NCBI GenBank assembly: GCA_030220185.1
Contig: JASPKZ010004576.1
Location: 137,001 to 201,000 of the forward strand
Length of the DNA stretch: 64,000 nucleotides
From: Diploptera punctata
Taxonomy: Eukaryota > Arthropoda > Insecta > Blattodea > Blaberidae
Reading direction: 5' to 3'
Shown: positions 1 to 10,010 of the stretch, piece by piece
Layout of the letters: each line of letters begins with the position of its first letter
How positions within the stretch are numbered: position 1 is the stretch's first letter
The notes under the pieces: model-generated
The model's database searches: none
What the model was told of the DNA's origin: nothing
What the model saw: only the letters and a program-made list of their open reading frames with translations
Translations under genes and position numbers: made by a program

Positions 1-115
1 ACATATTGCTTCTACAACTTACGTCGGTGTCCATAACCAATGAAAAGCGAGCAGGTCACATGGTTTTGTTTTGATCAGGATCACTTTAAGAGCGAACAGC
101 GTATAGTTTCCCCAA
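1..115 (+). repeat. Dispersed repeat, copy 1 (partner at 23105-23215)
   Basis: The segment around TTGCTTCTACAAC and CCATAACCAATGAAAAGCG recurs with few differences at 23105-23215 in the same orientation. Class unknown; no coding potential. Confidence 0.6.
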
Positions 116-470
116 CACAACAATGATGTCACAGACCCGCCAACATAGAATGCGCAAGTTATACTCCATTTGTACTGTTATATGCTAAGCTGAACACCCT
201 GTATAGGGGAGCGAATTAACTAAACCAAAGCAGATGGGAGAGCTAGTACAACTGCAGAGAGAAATCGTATTCGTTAGTCCAAAAACATTAATCCTTAATC
301 CACAAGCCTCCAATTCCAGTCTTATTCCTTAGAATAACGTTTGTAATATGTTTTGAAAAACGTACGGTACTTTTGTATGAACATGTTCACACGACCTCTG
401 ACGTCATTGCAGCAACATTCCGTCTACAGTGGGTATTTCAATTCAGCATATAACAGTAGAGGTAGCGATG
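116..470. other. No recognisable gene; downstream flank of pro-resilin
   Basis: Probable 3' UTR and flank of the minus-strand pro-resilin gene. No clear poly(A) signal, RNA gene or transposon was recognised here. Confidence 0.4.
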
Positions 471-475
471 TTTAT

Positions 476-715
476 TTAATAAGGTCCAGATTCATCAGCT
501 GCACGACCAGAATCGCCATTTTCTCCTTCATATCTGATCTGTGGTTTATATCCTTCTTGGTCTGCCTCATATTCGACGACTTGTGTCCTACCATCAGGCA
601 GTAAGACATGGTACGAACCACGGGCATATTCATTCTGTCTGCTTTCCTGGTGGCCAAATTCTGTTCCATAATCTCTGGCTTCCACTTCGTATGAGAACTC
701 GTAGTTCGCAGGTTC
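476..715 (-). CDS. Pro-resilin, terminal RR-2 chitin-binding exon
   Basis: Last coding exon of the minus-strand pro-resilin gene: 79 codons plus TAA. A TTTTCAG acceptor ends at 716 and the exon starts in phase 0 with EPANYEFSYEVEARDYG. It continues through GHQESR, GSYHVLLPDGRTQ, VVEYEADQEGYKPQIRYEG and ends in DESGPY. This is the extended Rebers-Riddiford RR-2 consensus, in the resilin-specific version (LLPDGR, VEYEADQ.GY.PQIRY). It anchors the elastic repeats to chitin. There is no second repeat block after the RR-2 domain, so the protein ends soon after it, unlike resilins that carry C-terminal repeats. Total predicted protein is about 563 residues plus whatever the unseen first exon adds. 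An AATAAA overlaps the stop codon at 476-471, probably too close to serve as the poly(A) signal. Confidence 0.9.
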   Translation of the reverse strand, partial: EPANYEFSYEVEARDYGTEFGHQESRQNEYARGSYHVLLPDGRTQVVEYEADQEGYKPQIRYEGENGDSGRAADESGPY

Positions 716-779
716 CTGAAAATGTCAACGTGAATGTGATTTTACATAACTTACTTTAGTGAAAATGCGTAAAATATTT

Positions 780-960
780 TTAGATTTAAGTGGTTCGGAT
801 ATGTAATTAGGGTGGAAGATGGAAGACAAACCAAGGGTGTGATGCGATAGACACCAGTTGGAAGCAGAAGAAGGAAAGGAAGACCGAATAGAAACTGAAT
901 GGACTACAACAAGACACAGATGCAATTGATATACTCGTAGAACAATAGAGAAGAGAAATT
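780..960 (+). mobile_element. LINE C-terminal fragment (degenerate)
   Basis: Broken plus-strand translation reads KWFGYVIRVEDGRQTKGVMR, then TPVGSRRRKGRPNRN and MDYNKTQMQL. This matches the C-terminal K-W-x-G-H-V-x-R-M and G-R-R-R-x-G-R-P-x-x-x-W signature of insect LINE polymerases. Interrupted by stops; non-functional. Lies in the pro-resilin intron. Confidence 0.65.
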
Positions 961-1001
961 AAATAGTGGACACTTTACATATTTATGTTACTATTGTTTA
1001 T

Positions 1002-1336
1002 ATGTCCACCGCTGTGGTCTCGAGGTAGCGTGCTGCCTTGTCACGCAGCGGGCCCGGGTTCGATCCCCGGTCGGGGCAGTTTTCTGGGTGAGGTTTTTAT
1101 ATCGGGGTTTTTCCTCACCTGTAAGACAAATGTCAGGAAAACTTTAAGGCCCAAACGGTCCCCAAAATCATATGGCCATCATCCTTATCATTATCATCAT
1201 CATCCTTCACCGGTGTGGAAAGCAACGGGAAGCTACCACAACTACACAATTCCCTAGTAAAGCTGCAAGCATAGCATGAAAATACTATGATTGCAGTGAA
1301 GGACCTGCCTTCGGGCAGAATTACTATGGATGATGG
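1002..1336 (+). mobile_element. SINE-1 full-length copy (tRNA-derived)
   Basis: The tRNA-like head has a box A region (GTGGTCTCGAGGTAGCG) and box B (GGTTCGATCCC). The conserved body contains TTTTTCCTCACCTGTAAGAC, a variable (CAT)n stretch and a tail ending CGGGCAGAATTACTATGGAT with a GGAT-type repeat. A 9-bp duplication ATTGTTTAT flanks it (993-1001 and 1337-1345). 335 bp. Confidence 0.9.
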
Positions 1337-1377
1337 ATTGTTTATTTAGGAAAATTGCAGCATTGCAGGAAGTCCTA

Positions 1378-1447
<70 letters not shown>

Positions 1448-1545
1448 TAATAATAATGATAATAATAATAATGATGGCGATGATGATGACGGCAGTGATA
1501 ATGATGATGATGATGATAATGATGGTAGTGATGATAATATATATT
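1378..1545 (+). repeat. (AAT)n microsatellite decaying to GATGAT-rich tract
   Basis: About 70 bp of pure AAT repeat followed by imperfect ATA/ATG repeats. Any ORF through it (poly-Asn) is spurious. Confidence 0.95.
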
Positions 1546-1671
1546 ATATAAATTGAAAAGGAACTGAATTAACTATGAAGTCATTATTAACGAATTATTT
1601 AGAATCCTTTTACTCCATTTTTCCCTCATTGTTTGGCTATGAGTTTTTTTTTCCTTTTCTCAATGTTGTCC

Positions 1672-1675
<4 letters not shown>

Positions 1676-1711
<36 letters not shown>
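1676..1711. repeat. (TA)n microsatellite
   Basis: Uninterrupted TA dinucleotide repeat a short distance upstream of the second SINE-1 copy. Confidence 0.95.
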
Positions 1712-1713
<2 letters not shown>

Positions 1714-1765
1714 CGTTTGTCCTCTTTGTCAACCTGCCATTTGTGCGTCTTAATTTTAAATATAT

Positions 1766-2084
1766 ACCGCTGTGATCTCGAGGTAGCGTGCTGCCTTGTC
1801 ACGCAGTGGTCCCAGGTTCGATCCCCGGTCGGGGCAGTTTTTCTGGGTGAGATTTTTATCCGGATTTTTCCTCACCTGTAAGACAAATGTCAGGAAAACT
1901 TTAAGGCCCTAACGGTCCCCGAAATCATATGGCCATCATCATCATCATCATCCTTCACCGGTGTGGAAAGCAACGGGAAGCTACCACACTTACAACTCCC
2001 TAGTAAAGCTGATGGATAGCACGAAAATGCTGTCATTGCAGTGAAGGATCTGCCTTCGGGCAGAATTACTATGGATGGATGGAT
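1766..2084 (+). mobile_element. SINE-1 copy
   Basis: Same head, body and (GGAT)n tail as the copy at 1002. Small substitutions in box A (GTGATCTCGAGG) and shorter (CAT)n. Ends in GGATGGATGGAT. Confidence 0.88.
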
Positions 2085-2380
2085 CTGTTTATATCTTCTT
2101 GAGTAATACCTTCCAATTTTTAGTCCTTCTTCACTTCACTAATATATTTCATAATATCCAATGATGCAGACTTCTATTTTCGTAGAATTCCAATATTTGT
2201 TTGAAAGTCTATTTGAGTCCATTCGTTTAATATGCCCTTCGCTTTCTAAAATCACTATAAATGTCTGTATGTAATTTAATTTCCCATTTACTTTTGAGTC
2301 TATATGCTTCGCCTTTAACTTGAGGACCTAATTTCTTTCTTATAATTTTGCAATATTTTTTTTGGCTATATTTTCGTTAT
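2085..2380. other. No recognisable feature
   Basis: AT-rich intronic sequence. Possibly a further decayed part of the minus-strand LINE that becomes recognisable downstream of 2380, but no protein motif can be read. Confidence 0.3.
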
Positions 2381-2628
2381 TCTTTATTTTCTGTTCAAAA
2401 TTAATGTTTTTGCTCAATAGGAGCATTGTGGTTTAATTACAGTGTTTTAGTGCCTTAATTTTGTACGTAAAGATGTGCATTTTTTATTATAGATATTGTG
2501 GATAACCCAAAATGCTGTTTCCATTTTGTGGCATATACTTTTGTTGGCTTTAGTTTCGATTCCATTTCCTGAATTATTTCACCGATATATTTAAATTGTG
2601 AAACTTGTTTAATTTTTTTTTTAATATT
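2380..2628 (-). mobile_element. LINE polymerase fragment (degenerate)
   Basis: Minus-strand translation contains KQVSQFKYIGEIIQ and PTKVYATKW, followed by TISIIKNAHLYVQN. This is the FKYLG... region that follows the RT palm in many insect LINEs. About 60 codons open. The RTE copy at 2629 is inserted next to or into it. Confidence 0.55.
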
Positions 2629-2660
2629 ATAGCGGGGCACTAGGGATATTAACGCGGGAA

Positions 2661-3845
2661 TTGGATAAATCGCCCTTGGATATAGTCGCTTTACAGGAAG
2701 TTAGGTGGCCAGGAGAAGGTAGTCAGGAATCAGGAAGCTTTGCATTATACTATGGGGGTGCAGAAAGACCTGCATTTGGAACGGGGTTTTTAGTCAGAAG
2801 GAGGATACTATCCGCTATCCGAGATATTAAGTTTGTTAGTGATAGGATATCATACATAATTCTAAAGGGTAAACGACATGATTTTATAATTGTAAATGTA
2901 CATGCCCCCACAGAAGATAAAGATGACAAGATCAAGGATGAGTTCTATGAAGAATTAGAATGCTTATTTGATAGTCTTTCACGATATCATATGAAAATTG
3001 TCTTAGGAGATTTTAATGCAAAAGTGGGGCGGGAAGATACATTCAAACCAACAATAGGCAAATTCAGTCTTCATGAAGATAGTAACGACAACGGGGTTAG
3101 ATTAGTCACATTTGCCACATCAAAGAATCTCATTGTTAAGAGCACAACATTTCAGCATAAGGATATTCATAAATACACCTGGACGTCCCCAGATGGAGAA
3201 ACTCGGAACCAGATAGATCATGTATTAGTGGATAAACGCTGGCACAGTAGCATCATTGATGTTAGATCAGTTAGAGGGACAGACTACAATTCAGATCATC
3301 ATCTGGTCAGGGTGAAAATCAGACAACGGCTATCGCTTATGAGAGGAACAAACGCTAAAGATGATTCTGTAAAATATGAATTAAAAAACTTGAAAAATGA
3401 TGAAATGCGGCAAGAATACCAAATCAAAATTGCTAATAGATTTGAAATACTGGAATCTTCAGATGGCAATGTGGCAAACAAAGAAGAAACTGATATAAAT
3501 AAAGAATGGGAGGCTATAAGAGATACTACTAAATTGTCAGCATCAGAAAGCATTGGTTGTTTAAAAAAGAGGCAAAACAAGAAATGGTTTGATGAGGAAT
3601 GTGCCGACATTGTAAAGAAAAGAAAGCTAGCAAAAATGAAATGGTTACACGAGCCAAATGAGGTAAATTTAGAGCAATTGGGTAGTGTTAGACGGGAAAC
3701 CACCAAGTTACTAAAGAGTAAAAAGAGGGAATATTTGAGAGAGAAGATTAATGATCTTGAAATGAATGCAAAAAATAGGAACATTAGAGAATTATATCAG
3801 GGAATTAGTATAGAGAAGAAAGGGTTTCAGGCTAGAACAACATAA
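2661..3845 (+). pseudogene. RTE family A endonuclease and linker (broken ORF)
   Basis: Apurinic-like endonuclease missing only its extreme N-terminus. Visible motifs: LDIVALQEVRW (catalytic Glu), IIVNVHAPT, LGDFNAKVG (Asp/Asn), RNQIDHVLVDKRW and SDHHLV (catalytic Asp/His pair). A charged linker toward the RT follows. It nicks target DNA for target-primed reverse transcription in the known family mechanism. The frame ends at 3845 because one A is missing from an AAA run that the other copy retains. Confidence 0.88.
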
Positions 3846-3865
3846 TTCGGAATGAAAATGGGGAT

Positions 3866-4099
3866 ATGATTGCAGATTCCAAGAGTATATTAAATAGATG
3901 GAAAAGTTATTTTAATCAGCTATTAAATGTACATACAGAACAGGACATTGAGGAGGATAAGTTACAGACAGCAGAAATGCTAGTCGCAGAGCCAAGTGCA
4001 TTAGAGGTTGAAATGGCAATTGAAAAATTGAAGATGTATAAAGCATCAGGTTCAGATGAGATCCCAGCAGAACTGATAAAATCAGGGGAGAAAAATTGA
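3866..4099 (+). pseudogene. RTE family A linker segment between two frameshifts
   Basis: Reads MIADSKSILNRWKSYFNQLL then EKLKMYKASGSDEIPAELIK, the region just upstream of the RT fingers. It is out of frame with both neighbours because of single-base losses on each side. Confidence 0.8.
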
Positions 4100-4115
4100 T
4101 GGACAAGATACCTGT

Positions 4116-5519
4116 TTGCTTAGTATGATTTGGGAAAAAGAAGCTCTTCCAGATGAATGGAAGGAATCAATTATCGTACCAATTTATAAGAAAGGAGATA
4201 AAACTGATTGCAACAACTATAGGGGCATCTCATTACTTTCAACTTCGTACAAAATTCTAACAAATATATTAGTAAGCAGACTTACTCCCTATATTGATGA
4301 CATTCTAGGAGATCATCAATGTGCATTTAGAAGAAACAGGTCTACAACAGATCAGATTTTTAGTATAAGACAGATTTTAGAAAAGAAATGGGAATATAAT
4401 GGTACTGTACATCAACTATACGTAGACTTCCAAAAAGCATATGATTCAATTAAGAGGGAGAAGTTATATAGTATCCTGCTGGAGTTCGGAATTCCTAAAA
4501 AGTTAGTTAGACTTATACGAATGTGTCTAAATGGCTCAACGAGTAGGGTGCGTGTAGGCAAACAGTTTTCAGACACTTTTGAGATCCAGAATGGGTTGAA
4601 GCAAGGAGATGCACTATCTCCTCTACTATTTAATTTTGTACTAGAGCATGCCATTAAATCTTTAGAGAATGAGGAAGGCTTACAACTGAATGGTATTAAT
4701 AAGCTGTTAGTTTATGCTGATGATGTAGTACTACTGGCCGATAGCGAGGAGATACTAAAGGCCAACACGCACACACTATTGAGTAACACCAAGACATTAG
4801 GACTGGAAGTAAATATCAGTAAAACTAAATATATGGTCACACGAAGAAATACATTATATAGTGGAAATGGACAGCTAATGACAAATGAGGGAAATTTTGA
4901 GGAATTGACTGAATTCAAATACCTAGGAACAATAATCACAAATAGGAATGAGATGCACAAAGAAATTAAACATAGGCTCAATTCTGGAAATGCATGCTAT
5001 TATGCATTGCAGAGACTTTTGATGTCCCAACTCCTTTCAAAGAACGTTAAGCTGAAAATATATAAAACTATTATTCTACCAGTTATATTATATGGGTGCG
5101 AAACATGGACTCTTACTTTAAGGGAGGAAAGGATATTACGAGTATTTGAGAATAAAGTTCTTAGGAAAATTTTTGGACCAAAGAGAGATGAACAGACAGG
5201 TGAATGGAGAAGACTACATAACAATGAACTACACGGTCTTTATAGGAAGCCAGATATAATAAGAACAGTTAAGTCCCGTAGACTGCGATGGGCAGGACAT
5301 GTTGCGCGTATGGGGAATGAAAGACGTGCATGGAAACTTCTTGTAGGAAAGCCAGAAGGAAAACGCCCAGTTGGTAGACCAAGAATGAGGTGGGAGAACA
5401 ACATTAACTATGATTTGAGGGAAGTAGATTATACAGGGAATGATTGGAAGGCATTAGCTCAGAATAGGGATGTATGGAGAGCTTATGTCCGTGCGGCCAT
5501 GAACCTACGGGTTCGATAG
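4116..5519 (+). pseudogene. RTE family A reverse transcriptase, C-terminal ORF
   Basis: 467 codons open. RT motifs in order: WKESIIVPIYKKGDK, NNYRGISLLS, QCAFRRNRSTTDQI, LYVDFQKAYDS (first catalytic Asp), NGLKQGDALSPLLFN, LLVYADDVVLLA (YADD active site), FKYLGTIIT, LPVILYGCETWTL and the C-terminal RRLRWAGHVARM and GKRPVGRPRMRWEN. The polymerase residues are intact; only the frame to the upstream parts is lost. Stop at 5519, then about 20 bp to the (GTAA)n tail, the very short 3' UTR typical of RTE elements. Confidence 0.9.
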
Positions 5520-5587
5520 TGCCAGTGAGTAAGTAAGTAAGTAATATTTGGCTCCCAGGTATTTTGGGTGCTTGTTTATTGCATGAA

Positions 5588-5590
5588 ATA

Positions 5591-5679
<89 letters not shown>
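5588..5679. repeat. (ATT)n microsatellite, about 92 bp
   Basis: Pure ATT repeat between the RTE-A end and an RTE-B fragment. Poly-Ile reading frames through it are artefacts. Confidence 0.95.
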
Positions 5680-5680
<1 letters not shown>

Positions 5681-6045
5681 GGCAACGGAAATGGATTTTA
5701 TACGGAGGGCAGCAAGAATTTCAAGAAGAGGAAAAATTAGGAACTCAGTTATAAGGGAGAAAATGAAGATGGAAAACACTATTTTAGATTATATTAAAAC
5801 TCAACAATTAAGATGGTATGGACATGTCCAGCGAATGAAGAGGATCGACTATCAAAATCTGTTTTGGAATAGAAACCTGAGGGAAGATGAGGCAGAGGAA
5901 GACCTAAAACCTCCTGGAGTCAGGGAATATGTTTGTACATGAAGGAGAAACATCTACAACCAGGAGATTGGATGGACCGACAAAATTGGCTTTTAGGAAT
6001 CGGACGATGTCAAAACATTAATCAACCGATGATCTATCTATCTAC
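5680..6045 (+). mobile_element. RTE-like LINE (family B) 3' end
   Basis: Encodes MATEMDFIRRAARISRR, IREKMKMENTILDYIKTQQL and RWYGHVQRM, the C-terminus of a LINE polymerase. It shares its 3' nucleotide sequence (GACCGACAAAATTGGC, AATCAACCGATGATCTAT) with copies at 45175-46190 and 53785-54310. Decayed by frameshift after RMKRIDYQNL. Confidence 0.8.
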
Positions 6046-6059
6046 TATTATTTGGACTA

Positions 6060-7110
6060 CCTTAAAACCTAATGTTAAATTCTTAAAATATGTTCCCGAT
6101 GTTGTATCAGCCCTTCTCAACTAAAACAATCTTCTGTTAAAAACATCGTCAAACATTAAAAAAGTAGCCCTTTCAGAAACAGAGCTTTTTACGGAAGGTG
6201 AGCCTAAGTGACTCAATGATAGATTGTAAAGCTGAAAGTCTTGGGTTTAAATCTTGATCAGGTCAAATTTCCTCTCTGGTTAGGTCTCTATTTATGTGTG
6301 ACGTCAGTCATTTGAACGGAAGTTTACTATTCAGTAATGAGTTCGTTTATAAATTTTGAATTCTCAATTTTAAACCTTTGGATGTAGTCCGGACAAAGCA
6401 CCAGAGAAAATTCTGCGTTCTGCATCAAGGTAATGGTAAACTCCAATACGATTATTTATTTTTTATTGTTATTTTATGAAGACACTACGTTTCATTTCCC
6501 TCTTTTCTACCTATATTTTATTATAGCTGCCACCTACGAATAGAATAGAAAATAAAATTGAAGAGAAAGAAATGCAGTGCTTTTAGAAAACACCATTAAC
6601 TGTAAATAGCCTTGTTGACGACTACAATTTATAAGAGAAATTGAACATAAAGCTGCCTGTTCTCCATATAAAATAATAAAAAATTCAGATATTTAGGCCT
6701 TCTTGCATTAAAAAAAAAATACATTTGCGGAACAATTCCATTAGAAAAAAGTACAAGTTGCGTAAACGTTGAGAAAATATTACATAAAATACAGGTCATT
6801 ACAATATATTGTTTTCCTTAGTTATGATTTAATTCTTTGAACTTGGGTATTTCAATTAATCTATAATTTCGACATATCTCGGAAATTTTTACGATGGTAT
6901 ATTTAAGTAGAAAATAAAATGACATAGAAGGTCAGAATAGTGAGGTATTTTAGTCAAAGATTATTTACAAATCCAATATAAATTGTTTATCCACAAACGT
7001 TTTATAATTTGCATCGATAAAAAAATAATAGCCTATTGTAGTGTAAATTGGTACATTTGCATGTTATAATGTGCCACAGGTTACAAACTATTTAGATTTT
7101 TATCGATTAG
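6060..7110. other. No recognisable gene
   Basis: AT-rich intronic sequence. At 6190-6290 a weak tRNA-like stretch (TGGGTTTAAATCTTGATC) could be an old SINE head. Nothing else is supportable. Confidence 0.3.
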
Positions 7111-7264
7111 CTTATACAGGGTGGAGCATAAATACTACTTTATATACAACTTAACCTGCAATAGGTGTGAACGCACATTCCTTCTCCCTTTACTAATCAC
7201 AATCTCCAACAGTAATTCGTTCATTTTTGCTGTTGTTTTTTAAATTATGTAAAGTCCACATATG

Positions 7265-7700
7265 GTCCATTGCTGTGGTCTCGGCGTTGCGTCGGTGCCT
7301 CGTACCCAGTGGGCCCGGGTTCGATTCCCGTTGGGACAAGTTTCCTGGGTGATATTTTTCGAGATTTTTCCTTACCTAAAAGACAATGTTAGCCCAAACG
7401 GTCCCCTACCATCGTCTGTTCATCATAATCATCATTATAATATTCGTAATGCTTAGTGTGAATGAGTGTGTGAACCGTGTGTTTCGTCTTAATGTTGTGT
7501 TGTCTTGAAGAAGGCCTTGTCATCGAGATGTTCACTTATTCGAGGAAGCCCTCCATGTCCTTGTGTGGTCAAAAAAGTATGCACGTGATCCATAGTTAAA
7601 ATCCCTCACGCGACAGGTCGTGTCTATATAAGGGCCGGGTGGCGTGTGGAACGTAAAAGTACCTATAGGTTAGAGGTTAAACTGCGTTGATGGAATGTTA
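7265..7700 (+). mobile_element. SINE-1b copy (shared head, different body)
   Basis: The 5' part resembles SINE-1 (GCTGTGGTCTCGG, GGTTCGATTCCCG, GTTTCCTGGGTGA, CAAACGGTCCCC). The 3' part has no SINE-1 tail and instead matches 49500-49725: GAAGCCCTCCATGTCCTTG, TGGTCAAAAAAGTAT, GTACCTATAG. About 435 bp, old and diverged. The TATATAAGG at 7624 lies inside this repeat. Confidence 0.7.
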
Positions 7701-7795
7701 AAATTTCCCATCTGCGTTACCATCCCAATTGATTTTTCTAACGATTTTTCTTATTCAAATGCAATTGTAATATTAAAAAAAACTGCTGTACTTAC

Positions 7796-9246
7796 TGAAA
7801 GTGCATCTTCGTCACCAAATCCTGCTCCATTGCCATTTCTGAAACCAGTACCAGCAGAATCGTACTGATAACCCTGTGAATTGTCACCAGATCTGCTTAC
7901 AGCGCTCGGAGTTCCGTATCTTGCAGATGGTGCCGAGGTTCCAAATCCACTAGACGAACCGAAAGTAGCAGAAGAGGCTGCACCACCAAAACGGCTGGAA
8001 GCACTTGGTGTATCATACTGGGCGGAAGAGGCACCATTGGAACGCGAAGATGCGCTGGGAACACCATAATTCATTGAAGGAGCACCACCAATACGACCAG
8101 CAGCGCTGTAAGCACCATTCTGACCATTTCCAGTAGCATCCCTGCTAAAGCTACTTGGAGCTCCATATTGTCTTGAAGGAGAATCACTTCCAGATCTGGC
8201 AAATCCATTTCCTGCGGGAACGCCATAATGACTGGATGGCACGTTTCCATTATTAGACGAACCTGACCTTCCATTCTGACTATATGAAGCACTTCCAGCT
8301 CTACTAAGTATATTACCAGAAGGGACTCCATATCGAGTCGAAGGAATTCTAGCAAAATCATCTGAAGATTCTGGTCTTCTATTCAGATTGTAAGAATTGC
8401 TTCCTGATCTGCCAAATCCGTTTCTCCGGAGGGAACACCATATTGACTTGAAGGAATATTTTCAAGCCCATTTGAAGGTCCAGTTCTTCCATTCTGGTTA
8501 TAAGATGAACTTCCAGAACGGACAGAAGCTTCTGGAACGCGATACTGGTTTGATGGTGATCCATTAAACCTGCTAGAAGCACCAGAGTATCCTCCAGATC
8601 TGCTAGAAGTATTCGGACTTGATGGGCTACCTGTGGATCTACCAGTAGCTGCTGGAACGCCATATTGATTAGAAAGAGCACCACCAATATGATTTCCTAC
8701 ACCATTTTGGTTTGAATAGCCACCTGATCTACTTGAAGTAGAAGGTACGCCGTACTGAGTAGAAGGAGCATTGCCAAATCTTCTACCTTGTCCAGACACT
8801 CCAATCTGATTCGAGTTAAAACCTTCAGAACGGCTTGACGCATATGAACCATCGTACTGGTTAGATGGACCATTTGAAAATCGAGTTGAAGATCCTGAAT
8901 ATCCATTTTGATTATTCAATCCAGCAGCATTTCGACTGGCAGCTCCAGAAATCACGTTTTGATTTGAAAGTCTTCTGGAAGACGCTCCTGGAGCAGTTCG
9001 GGCGCCTGCAACTAGAGCTGAAGTTACAGAAACTGTATCGTCGTCATCGAATCTCGTATTATCGAATTGATTGGTTGATTGAAATTGTCCATTAGATGGT
9101 TCGTCTTGAGATGCTGGTAAATACTGCCGATCTGGTTGGCCACTTCTTGCCTGATCGGCTGGGAGATACTGTCGACTCAGCGTCAAACCTATGTCAGCCT
9201 TCACTCTTGACCACGAAATCAAGCCCACCATGAAGAATATTAACAT
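7796..9246 (-). CDS. Pro-resilin, elastic-repeat exon (signal peptide plus repeats)
   Basis: Structural protein of rubber-like insect cuticle. It is secreted and cross-linked through tyrosines. The exon opens with a hydrophobic signal peptide (MLIFFMVGLISWSRVKA), followed by SRQYLPADQ and RQYLPAS motifs typical of resilin N-termini and an acidic stretch FDDDD. About a dozen irregular repeats follow, built on S-x-QYGVP, RYGTP or HYGVP plus SSRSGG and NQNG. The reading frame breaks once near 8430: the upstream frame stops at 8383, and the same repeat register resumes one frame over and runs to 7796. With one base restored the exon is exactly 484 codons. It ends at a consensus GTAAGT donor (7795-7790) in phase 0, matching the phase of the RR-2 exon at 715. 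The ATG at 9246 directly follows an AG acceptor (9248-9247), so an upstream exon exists and the true start may lie there. Confidence in identity is high; the 5' end is uncertain. Confidence 0.9.
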
Positions 9247-9257
9247 CTGAAATAAAA
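9247..9257 (-). promoter_or_regulatory. Splice acceptor immediately before the pro-resilin ATG
   Basis: On the minus strand a pyrimidine-rich TTATTTCAG directly abuts ATG at 9246. In insect cuticular-protein genes an intron commonly splits the signal peptide just after the first few codons, so the translation start may be in an upstream exon that could not be located. Confidence 0.6.
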
Positions 9258-9319
9258 TAATTTATATTCAATTTAACTTTCGTGCTTATTATTTTTATAA
9301 GAATAAATTTGAGTCACAA

Positions 9320-10010
9320 GCAAATTTTATTCACAGTATTGACACCAGAATGAGCAACTTCTCGTACTCGGGGTAGTCCAATTAACAGAAATAATACAAG
9401 TAGAATATATGGACTACATGGCAGAGTTTTAGTTAAAGAGAGAGGGTAATATATACATTTAGGTGCCAGTTTCAAGATATTAAATACATTTTGACACATA
9501 AAAAATTTAAAAAAAATAATAATACAAGGAAAAATAAAATAATATAGAATCGATTAATATCTGACTTAAGAAGACAATTAAAAGCATAGGGAAATAATGT
9601 AAAAGAAAACAAATTTAGAAGAAAGTTTTAAAATATAAAACGCACTCTTACATACAAATGATAAATGCAGAGGAGAATAATATAAAGAAAACATTACTGC
9701 TCGGGACCCAGCTCCGTGTGTGTGAAAGGAATTTGCAGACTCAGCTGTTAGTATATGAGAAGCATAGAAGTATACCTCCATAATTTCTCCCACTCCTCAG
9801 TATATGAGAAGCATAGAAGTATACCTCCATAACTCCTCCCACTCCTCACACTTCTCCCCGCAAACACACAGAGCTTGGTATCGAGGTGTATATAATACAT
9901 TAATACCTAACTGTAGAAAGTAATTAAATACGTAAGGTAATAATAAAAGGAAAACAAATTTAGGAAAAGTTTGAAAATGTAAAACTGTATCTAACATACC
10001 ATATAAAAAT
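9320..10010. repeat. Diverged direct repeats upstream of pro-resilin
   Basis: Segments with AGAAAACAAATTTAG and TTTAAAATATAAAAC occur at about 9602 and about 9950. Between them is a 49-bp direct duplication (9750-9798 and 9799-9847) with AGTATATGAGAAGCATAG and CTCCCACTCCTC. No coding potential. Lies in the presumed first intron or promoter region of pro-resilin. Confidence 0.6.

Larger units (their letters stand above)
2629..5541 (+). mobile_element. RTE-type LINE (family A), 5'-truncated copy
   Basis: Nucleotide-level match to the full-length copy at 50382-53654, starting near 2629 (AGCGGGGCACTAG) and ending in the family's GTGCCAGTGAGTAAGTAAG tail. It keeps most of the endonuclease and the whole reverse transcriptase. 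Three single-base deletions relative to the other copy (about 3841, about 4088 and about 4112) split the ORF. A possible short duplication TAATATT (2622-2628 and 5542-5548) overlaps the tail and is weak. Antisense to the pro-resilin gene that hosts it. Confidence 0.92.
716..7795 (-). other. Pro-resilin intron, about 7.1 kb, loaded with transposable elements
   Basis: The donor GTAAGT at 7795-7790 and acceptor TTTTCAG ending at 716 are both phase 0, which defines the intron. Inside lie a LINE C-terminal fragment, SINE-1 copies, a 2.9-kb RTE copy in antisense orientation to the gene, an RTE-B 3' end, a long SINE-1b copy and (AAT)n, (TA)n and (ATT)n tracts. Inferred from splice signals and domain continuity; no transcript evidence. 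Confidence 0.8.

Noticed and set aside
1330..1551. ORF with a poly-Asn/poly-Ile tract
   Set aside because: Pure (AAT)n microsatellite translation.
5568..5942. ORF starting with poly-Ile and running into the RTE-B C-terminus
   Set aside because: The N-terminal part is an (ATT)n microsatellite; only the part after 5680 is element coding sequence.
7620..7640. TATATAAGG reminiscent of a TATA box
   Set aside because: It lies inside the SINE-1b repeat and within the pro-resilin intron, with no gene downstream in a sensible orientation.
8071..8687. Leu/Val-rich minus-strand ORFs overlapping pro-resilin
   Set aside because: Frame shadows of the glycine/serine-rich repeats; the repeat phase and codon pattern favour the resilin frames.
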